Shown: positions 57,261-64,000 of the stretch, one piece after another | How the letters are laid out: each line of letters begins with the position of its first letter | Numbering within the stretch: position 1 is the stretch's first letter | Assembly (NCBI GenBank): GCA_914767715.1 | Contig: OU612072.1 | Span: 15,314,001-15,378,000 of the forward strand | Reading direction: 5' to 3' | Origin: Membranipora membranacea | Taxonomy: Eukaryota > Bryozoa > Gymnolaemata > Cheilostomatida > Membraniporidae | Length of the DNA stretch: 64,000 bases | Translations under genes and position numbers: made by a program | The notes under the pieces: generated by a model | Database searches by the model: none | What the model saw: the letters and a program-made list of their open reading frames with translations, nothing else | Told to the model about the DNA's origin: nothing

Positions 57261-58291
57261 TAGTGATGGCAACGAGACGGGACAATTCCCGGTCTCGCGA
57301 GACTTGTCTCCTCGGGACAGTATCTCGTCTCGTCTAGACAGACAACTCTTACTACAGGTCGAGACTACTGGCATTGTAAATGGTAGTAGCTGGTCAAAAC
57401 ATTGACCTTCACCCAGATTCGAACCAGTGACCTAGTGATCAGCAGTCCATGCTCTTACCCACTACACCATGGTTATTACATGAAGTCACAAGAAATTCTG
57501 ACTATGATATAATGGAATGATAGTTATTAGTCATGCTTTTGCTGCAATTATTTAACGGAAATGTTATCTGATTGGCTGTCAGATTTGATTGATTGGCTGT
57601 CTGTTTTGATTGATAAGTCAAGGCCATATCTATGTAAACAGCTTCTGTTAAAACGATGGAATGGATGATCAATGTGGAGCTTTCTCATTGATTTGGACCT
57701 GGGGCAAGAGGGAGAAGGGATACAATGACTAATGGGGTATCAAATTGTATAAATATGAGAAGATAGTTGAGCCTAAGCATATCCAGAAGCTGAATCACTG
57801 GACTGGTTGGTATAATAAACAAGAAGAAACAGCTTCTCCTTGGTTAAACTATTTTATTTAGTTATCACTATAGGCCTATGTTTTAGATTGGCTGAGGAGG
57901 ATTACAGTAGGATTACACCCATAAATCATGAATATGAATTTGGGCAATGACAATCATGTGTGGCAGGCTGATACTCATACAAAATTTAATTTGCAAGAAT
58001 TAGTGGAAATCTGCACGAGCGGTGGCTTTCTATAATTCAATAAATACTTGACAGAATTTGATGAAACTTGGTTTCAACATAGATCCTTATTGCTATAGAT
58101 CATAAGTTACAACTTGAATCAAATGTACTATAAGCTGATTGCACTAGTGAATGAATATCCACCATTCTTTTAAATTGTGATATCTGAAGAATGTTTTATC
58201 GGCATCGTTATATGTCCCGGTCTCGTCTCGAATTTTCTTGCTGTCTCGGTCTCGTCCCGTCTCGCCAAAATCTGACAATTTGCCATCACTA
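57261..58291. mobile_element. non-autonomous hAT-like element, 1.03 kb
   Basis: Termini TAGTGATGGCAA and TTGCCATCACTA are perfect 12-bp inverted repeats. Flanks ATCACGCG (57253-57260) and ATTACGCG (58292-58299) are an 8-bp target duplication with one change; the target is confirmed by the uninterrupted MITE at 25.9 kb. Length of duplication and terminal sequence fit hAT. Inner subterminal GAGACGGGAC/GTCCCGTCTC tracts are repeated. No transposase ORF. Confidence 0.85.
57405..57473 (-). repeat. tRNA-like sequence inside the hAT element
   Basis: On the minus strand: ACCATGG start, A-box-like TGTAGTGGGTAAGAGC, loop with CTGCTGA and a near-consensus B box GGTTCGAATCT, ending GGTGAAGGT. The anticodon stem pairs poorly, so it is a tRNA pseudogene or SINE head (Ser-GCT-like loop) rather than a functional tRNA. 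Confidence 0.6.
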
Positions 58292-58933
58292 ATTACGCGG
58301 TGCAAAATTCAAAGTAGTTGCTGACTCTAAGCTGGGCAACACTCCAGTTTAAGGGAGGCTCAAAGACATAATATTTTATAATGTGTTGACTTTTATATCA
58401 CTAGTAACTTTTTAGCTCTACAAAACCAATATTTCTTAACCATAACGGCAGAGACAGAATAAAGTATATATATATATATATATATAATGATGATAGAGCA
58501 CAAGCTAAATAATAAGAGGAACAGGAAACTGCGCTGACATTTGTAGGTTTTACACGCCTTGTCTCTAGCAGCTGAGGAGTTTTATTTAATTTATTAAATT
58601 TTTTCTTCGGAGTCCCTTCAATTTGAATGGAGTGCAACTGCCACAATCTTGTCCATAAGACCAACCCGGGCTAGGGGGTTCAAAAGATTGGTAAGTGTAT
58701 ATTTAAAATAGTTTCCTTTACTATAATTTGTTGTTTGATGAAACAAGGTTTCCTATATATAAAATAATGTGAGTGTTTTATCAAGAAGTGTGACCCACTT
58801 CTTTGGCCTCAGCTGGCAACATCTGCCGCCTACCCTCTCTTCTCCGTCACCCACACATACCCGCTGTCAACCACCCCACTCTTTTTCTGCCTTCATTTTC
58901 TGTTGTGTAATCATGTACACTTTATTATCGCAG

Positions 58934-59044
58934 GGAGTTTTCCAGAAGTCGTTCGTAAACACGACGGTTGAGGAGAGCTGTCTCTTTAGGGAGAAGCTCA
59001 ACGTGAACGAAGAGCCCCGTGGGATCCCTGCTGATATCTACTAA
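58934..59044 (+). pseudogene. terminal exon of an unidentified gene (captured)
   Basis: Acceptor TTATCGCAG, then 36 codons open to TAA: GVFQKSFVNTTVEESCLF, LNVNEEPRGIPADIY. Base composition is richer in G and C than the surroundings. It ends 248 bp before the ODC start on the same strand, as in a compact genome with closely spaced genes. Upstream exons are absent, so it is a fragment. Family not recognised. Confidence 0.5.
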
Positions 59045-59291
59045 CGGAACAGGAATTCATCAGTTTCGTGAAAGTCACTCACTGTAATGTATAATGAAAA
59101 AAAAGGGTTCATCAACATCAGACCTATATATGTTATAGCTCAACCTGCCAGCTTAGATCTACGTCTTTCGAAAAACTTTGTTGCATCTACCGACCATAGT
59201 TTTTGTTTTTGTTTTTGTTTTTGTTAAAATGCTAATTTTTATTTTCCTTCTCTTCTTTTGGATTACTTACTGATTTTAAAATTAATTAAAA

Positions 59292-59393
59292 ATGGCTGTC
59301 AGTTTAATGAAAAAGCAGATGATAGAATTCAATAGACCCGGACTGAGTTTGTCCGAGATTATCGATAACAAAATCGGAGGACATGTAACAGAG
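59292..59393 (+). pseudogene. ODC1: ornithine decarboxylase exon 1 (fragment)
   Basis: ATG in a fair context, 34 codons (SLSEIIDNKIGGHV), donor ACAGAG|GTAAGA in phase 0. The LSEIIDNKI motif corresponds to the -ILDQKI- segment near the N-terminus of animal ODC. ODC is the cytosolic PLP enzyme that makes putrescine from ornithine. Its continuation is the exon at 59767; the PLP-lysine exon is absent. Confidence 0.7.
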
Positions 59394-59766
59394 GTAAGAT
59401 TCATAATAAAAATTGCTTATCACGTCCAATGCTGTCGGAATCATTTTTGATATAAATGGATGAGACTTTTCTACAAGGGCAACACTCATATCAAGCTAAG
59501 AAGGAGAAAGAAATTTCAAAGTTATCGAACCTCGGTTTGATAGAGAAATGTAATGAAGACAATACCAACTGACTGATTTGTGATAATAAAAAATATGGAA
59601 ATGAATAATTTCGTGATTTGATAGAGCCTTACTGTGTCCATATAGTCATAACATAATCTTAGTTGAATTTTTAACCACTATCATAGTTTTCTCCCCTTAT
59701 CTTAGCCTGTCTATGTATTTGCTCTTGGATCAAAGAATGCTTCAGTTTTACAATATTGTTATACAG

Positions 59767-59863
59767 GGCAGTGGTGATGATTTCTTTGTGTGTGATTTGG
59801 GTAATGTAGCTCAGAAGTACAGGACATGGAATGTTGTCTTCCCGAGAATCAAGCCCTTCTACG
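59767..59863 (+). pseudogene. ODC1: ornithine decarboxylase exon 2 (fragment)
   Basis: Acceptor TATACAG, then GSGDDFFVCDLGNVAQKY, W-NVVFPRIKPFY and a phase-1 donor G|GTATGA. This matches the ODC stretch DAFYVADLGDI-x-KK-x-W...LPRV-x-PFYAVK; the split codon begins with G, as required for the Ala of FYAVK. The next exon would begin with that Ala-Val-Lys and carry the PLP-binding Lys69, but it is not found in the remaining 660 bp of the element. A 5' gene fragment, not able to encode the enzyme. Confidence 0.85.
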
Positions 59864-60205
59864 GTATGATGAATTCAGTTTATCAGCTATAAAATTATTG
59901 TGGACAGACTCGTGCTTGAGCCTACTTGATAGATTTAGAGCTACAACCCGTGATGTATTGTACCATTACATTACATTACATGATGTTTTGGGTGGTCCAG
60001 TTGCTGATGTCCAGTAACCACGTGGCCAGTGAGTTATGAATCCCGGCTATATTACTAGAAATCAATAAATGCCAGCTTACTATAGAAATAACGATGTTAT
60101 TGAATAGAAACGTTCCGGTTATTCTGAACAAGCCATTGAATGCGAGTAATAAGCCATGCCGATTGTTTTGAATAAGAGTATATGAATGAATGAGCAAGCA
60201 TTGTG

Positions 60206-60293
60206 CGGTGCCACCATAGAGCTATTATATACTCATAGAGCTATTATATAGAGCTAGTATATTATTATTATAATAACTCTATGGTTGCCACCG
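60206..60293. repeat. small inverted-repeat element
   Basis: CGGTGCCACCATAGAG at the left and CTCTATGGTTGCCACCG at the right are inverted complements with a few mismatches, extended by TATTATA/TATAATA, around about 40 bp. Probably a tiny MITE within the captured genic piece. Confidence 0.55.
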
Positions 60294-60603
60294 TGATCAT
60301 GAGAAATATCGGAAAATGGTTTTTATTGTTCATATCCAACCTGCCTTGGGCAGTATTTGGCTCTGTGGTATTCTATTTCAGCTGAGTTTGAGTACCTGAT
60401 GGAAAAAATATTTCACAAGAATTCTGGCTGATTAATCATCCGAATTAGATTTCGTCTTTTTCGCTATGCAGAAGGTGCAATCTGCTATTAATCAATGAGA
60501 AGTTGTTTGAAACCCTGGTTGCCCTTTAAAATTTAATGATTTTTACGCGGTGTTAGAAAAAGTCTTTGTTGCCCAAATTCACGATGGGAAAAATGAATCA
60601 AAC

Positions 60604-61140
60604 GAAAGTGGTTGATCATGAAATGCCTCTACCAGCATCCTGCACCGTTTGAGCACTTAAACTACCTATGCCTGTATTATTAGGTCGTTATTTAAAATCA
60701 CTAGACTAGCCTTTATGTTGAGTACGCATGAGGAAGCCTACTCCAGGGGAGGGGCAACACATACAGACAGGAGCCATGCTTACAACTTGAGTAAATTTTT
60801 GTCTTACCTTCTCAGATGTATGGGATAGCTGAGATTATATCCTCTCTACCGTACTCTCGTAAATACTCGCCACACTAAAAAGTATAATAATAAGTTCAGA
60901 CTTTTGCTCAAATGCAGCTTTGATCGTACTAAGGATGGAAGGCTGTATATATTATACCGCATCCAACATGAAAATAAAATTGAATGAGATGAATGCAAGA
61001 GGCAGTGCCTGCGCTGACTCACAGGGATTCCCAATTCATGTTAGCATGAAAGTATGCATTGTGAGATATGGAGACTATCGAGAATCTAGTGCACATACAC
61101 CCTTACAAATCATTTTCATATTGATCACGTGATATACTTG
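60604..61140 (-). repeat. fold-back arm plus block J, copy 3
   Basis: 60604-60655 is one arm of the fold-back element; then block J as at 9700-10140, with the exon Q-like GGGAATCCCT|GTGAGT near 61025 on the minus strand. Frames broken. Confidence 0.5.
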
Positions 61141-61258
61141 AGTAGGTATATCTCTGATTAATAGAGAGGAATTCCCCAATCTAAAAATAGCGAAGAAACC
61201 TGCATTTGTGAGATATGGAGACTATCAAAAAGCTAGTGCACACGCACTCAAACAAATA

Positions 61259-61327
61259 ATTTTCACACTGAAAATCATTTTCACACTGAAAATCATTTTC
61301 ACACTGAAAATCATTTTCACACTGATC
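61259..61327. repeat. 18-bp minisatellite, about 3.8 copies
   Basis: ATTTTCACACTGAAAATC repeated without mismatch. Blocks J elsewhere carry a single ATTTTCACACTGATC, so the array expanded here only. Confidence 0.9.
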
Positions 61328-61639
61328 ATGTGATATACTAGTGTAGTATATCTCTGATTGATAGTGAGTGAATTAAAATAAATCACCTAGCCCTTAGCGT
61401 GACTCAATGCAGTGTGTAGGAGACGGTTGGATGACTACCCAAGTTTTGTATTTATCAAAGTTCTTATTTCTTGTCTAAATGTTTAGTATTTAGTATTTGT
61501 TTTTTTACGGTCTGACTCAATATCAAAATGGTGCAATGCTAGCCTAAGCTCAGAAGAAAGTTACTGGAGAGATTAGAAAGTATTACTGAACAAAACTATC
61601 GTATCTCTTACCTTGTACAGGGGTGCGCTAAGTTGAATT

Positions 61640-62320
61640 TCATGCGTATATGTTATATGTTTCATATCACGTAAAGACCGCTGGAGAGCTGCTAATAGAA
61701 AGTGATTTACATTTTTACTTTACATTTACATTTTGCTGTGGAAGAATGTTGATAATATATTTGATATTTGATGAAAAGTGTATCATTGGGCATTGGGGGG
61801 GGAGGGGGGGAGGAGTGAAGACAATCAAAAACTGTTAGATTACCCACTTTTTTACGGTATACAATTTGTCAACTATGTTCTGCAACATAGACAAGAAGAA
61901 CTGGTTACTGAGTCATAATGGAGAGTGGAATTCCCAATGATTACATTGTGAGTCTTGCATTAATAAGTTGTCTCCCTTTCATATTTGAATAGGTATATTG
62001 ACCAGTAATTTTTAAATCTGTTCACTTTCTAAGTCAGATCAAGAAGTGTTATCAATGATGGGCAAAAGATGTTTCCCGAGGTCAACCTTGACCTGAAAAG
62101 ATTAAACCCGACTGCTTTTATACAGAGTATTTGTTAAAAAAACAAACATGAGGCGAGCATGTGGTTTACTTGTTGCTCAGTTTATATATGTTTCTCCGCA
62201 GAACTTGCTTCTGTAGAAGTCATATGAAGCTCCGTAAACCTCTAAAAATGAGGCACAAAGGTACTCAGCCCTTGGTTTTCAACCACAAACATTGGTTACA
62301 TGTTTATAGCCCTATTCTTT
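61640..62320 (-). repeat. D-related block, degenerate, copy 4
   Basis: Paralogue of 746-1560, with G-tract interrupted by A (8+7 G, 61795-61810). Followed on the right by a truncated exon E. Confidence 0.5.
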
Positions 62321-62384
62321 ATCTGTCAACTCAAAGAGCTCCTGGTCGGTGTTGGAAAGGAGATAATAAAATAATCTGGTATTG

Positions 62385-62420
62385 AAATTCTAGGTAGAAC
62401 TGAATCATGACCTTGTTTTA
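62385..62420 (-). pseudogene. exon E, copy 3 (mostly deleted)
   Basis: Only the first codons (VMIQFYL) remain; the middle of the exon is missing, with the sequence jumping to the GAATTTCAATACCAG part. Confidence 0.55.
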
Positions 62421-62476
62421 GGCATTTTTTTAGAAAAGTGTTTTCATCACCACATCACATATGTAGCTTCGCTTAC

Positions 62477-62604
62477 CCTGAGTAAATGTTCCTGAAACTA
62501 TCCCACACTGTGTGATGACTGCATCACATAAAAATTTTTCATCATTACAGACAACTAATATATTAACATAACCAGTTGTCTTGTCATGTTTAAAGGAAAG
62601 ATAA
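62477..62604 (-). pseudogene. exon F, copy 3 (frameshifted)
   Basis: 128 bp; one extra T in the ATTTTT run shifts the frame, so NDEKF is followed by LCDAVITQCGIVSGTF instead of YV-x-QSSH. Splice sites are kept. Confidence 0.55.
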
Positions 62605-62940
62605 CTGCAGTGAGAGAGTGATATACTTTGATTTTTACACAAATAATTTCAGGCTTTTGTATAAGCGGTGTCACTGTAACTGATGGATTATTATTGAGTT
62701 AAAGACAACAACAAGTGTATGATATCCAATCACAGCTGAGAGGGAGGCTAGCCAAGGAAATTAAGTATATAGTTGAGAATCAAGTATTTCGCTGTACTAC
62801 TTTACTAACTGTACTACTACTATATTTTTTCATATTATGGATATGAGATACCACATGTATTTATTTATGTTTCTTGAATAAATACAAGTGTATGTACTAT
62901 GTACATATTATATATTTCATATATTACCTAGTGGTGAGGG

Positions 62941-63120
62941 GACCATGAACCAAAGTTTATATTCTCTACAAAATTCTCACACTTGTGAGGTGCTGACCAT
63001 CATGCTTTCTCCTTGACTGCAAATTTGACTTTTTTTATTATTGTCCTCCTCATCATCATTCACCATTTCATGTAGCGATGATGAATAAAATAATTCTAGC
63101 ACAAGAACTGACACTAGAGA
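62941..63120 (-). pseudogene. exon N, copy 3 (broken)
   Basis: VLELFYSSSLHEMVNDDEED is recognisable, then a deletion in the Lys-rich part changes frame. No ATG visible. Confidence 0.45.
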
Positions 63121-63691
63121 TATTATTGATCTTTTAATCTCAGCGCTTTAAAAAGACAATTATCCACAATTATAGCTGTAAAAAGCAGTAAGTAATACTT
63201 ACTTCTTTAGTCAGAATCTCCTTCATGGACACATAAGTCCAAAATCGTCAAATAAAAGAGGAAAAATACACCTGTAATAAAATCTCACCTGGTGCAAATC
63301 ACTATAACGCTGATGATATTACTATTTGATACGGCATGAAGAGTTATTTGATTGATAAGAATATATACCGAAAATGCCGATATAAACCATACCAAACTTC
63401 AATGTCAGTCTGAATCCATCCAAATGGGATCATAAAAAATCTCCTACCATTCGTTAGAGTTGAGGTCTAGCATTAGGTCGAGTATATAATAAATAATAAT
63501 GACTGAAGACCAACAGGACTTCTTGTCTGTAACTATAAAATATCAAAGCATGAATTTAATAAATAGTCATTTTAGCATTTTACTTTACGTTAGCAAAGGT
63601 GGTAGGGGAGGGATTGATTATGAGGTTGATTAAAATCCAATGTCAAATCACACGCCACATCTCGGAGCATGTGTGAGTCGTTGTGTCCTTC
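63121..63691. other. junction into cassette 7
   Basis: 63121-63298 copies 37915-38095; from 63475 the sequence is the tail of the B-C spacer (ATAATGACTGAAGACCAACAGG). Exons A and B are therefore missing from this cassette. 63300-63470 is not recognised. Confidence 0.5.
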
Positions 63692-63883
63692 TTAAACGCT
63701 GAAGTTTCTGAACTCTATATGATATTGATCATGTTCGGTCTGAAGAGCTAGTGAGTCACTAAAGAATTCCGTGTTTTTTGGATCGTAGCTGACTTGTGCA
63801 GATATGAAGGTGATACCAAAGTTACGGAGTAGATATGCTTTGTATCCATCGTACTCTGCTACTGCCATCTTACTACAAGATAC
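63692..63883 (-). pseudogene. exon C, cassette 7 (acceptor lost)
   Basis: 192 bp and open, with ALQTEHDQYHIEFRNFSV changes, but the base before the exon is changed so the minus-strand acceptor reads CTTGCAT instead of CTTGCAG. Without an AG it could not be spliced as the other copies are. Confidence 0.7.
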
Positions 63884-64000
63884 ATGCAAGAGGGAAAATA
63901 TTGATAGTAGTTTACAATGCATATGAGTATCAATTCAGACACTGGTCAAATGTGTCACCTAAATAATACCCATCTATAATCCACCTGTTACTTACCTATA

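Larger units (their letters stand above)
57181..60525. mobile_element. TTAA-flanked element, 3.3 kb, with nested insertions
   Basis: Starts AGGGCAACCAAGG and ends CCTGGTTGCCCT with TTAA on both sides (57177-57180, 60526-60529). Segments 57181-57250, 58292-58365, 58486-58536 and 60360-60525 together reproduce the 366-bp MITE at 25896-26261 in inverted orientation. So this is that MITE with three insertions: a hAT-like element, a roughly 120-bp (TA)n-ended piece and 1.8 kb of genic DNA. Alternatively the long form is a captured-gene (Pack-type) element. Confidence 0.8.

Noticed and set aside
57181-60525. Complete ornithine decarboxylase gene
   Set aside because: Only the first two exons are present; the PLP-lysine exon and all later exons are missing before the transposon end.
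61259-61327. CRISPR array
   Set aside because: Units are 18 bp, contiguous and identical without spacers, and the genome is eukaryotic.

Overview
This 64 kb window is AT-rich DNA from an animal nuclear genome. Coding matter comes as short exons bounded by GT-AG signals, with no bacterial-style operons. Recognisable pieces are a CTHRC1-like C-terminal domain, an ornithine decarboxylase 5' end, a RecQ-like helicase, a THAP domain and 3' ends of non-LTR retrotransposons. An invertebrate is likely. A demosponge would fit (many short secreted CTHRC1-like genes, small introns), but that is inference, not proof.

Most of the window is a decaying tandem array. A cassette of three elements recurs: exon A (+, CTHRC1-like, first half), exon B (+, second half with the stop) and, about 1.0-1.5 kb further on in convergent orientation, exon C (-, terminal exon of an unidentified protein). 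Cassettes lie at 1.9-4.4, 13.9-15.8, 21.1-23.5, 29.9-31.9, 44.7-47.1 and 53.3-56.3 kb, and a C-only copy lies at 63.7-63.9 kb. No signal peptide, collagen repeat or other 5' exon of a CTHRC1 gene was found beside any A exon. A+B is intact only in the second cassette (13927-14582). The others carry nonsense changes, deletions or a retrotransposon insertion. All seven C exons keep exactly 192 bp and an open frame. Cassettes 3 and 4 share the same exon A deletion and are sisters. Cassettes 1 and 3 share a tRNA-derived SINE in the same place.

Between cassettes lie larger repeated blocks with minus-strand coding potential: (i) exons N, F and E, which at 12140-11253 join with compatible phases into a possible 166-residue secreted protein; (ii) block D, an exon-like stretch seen four times (18.1, 27.7, 43.2, 51.7 kb) with degenerate relatives carrying variable G-tracts; (iii) block H with exon Q, tied to RecQ-like helicase pieces (9.2-6.7 kb).

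Later insertions decorate the array: a TTAA-flanked MITE (25.9 kb) and a longer copy of it (57.2-60.5 kb) that holds a hAT-like element and a 1.8 kb piece of genic DNA (end of one gene plus ODC exons 1-2); a TIR element with a broken acidic ORF (34.3-35.5 kb); a 3.4 kb insertion (39.4-42.8 kb); LINE 3' ends at 47.9 and 54.0 kb; an RNase H fragment at 49.7-50.2 kb. Small copy-specific palindromes, one an exact 31-bp inverted copy, record local rearrangement. No CRISPR array, rRNA or functional tRNA was seen.
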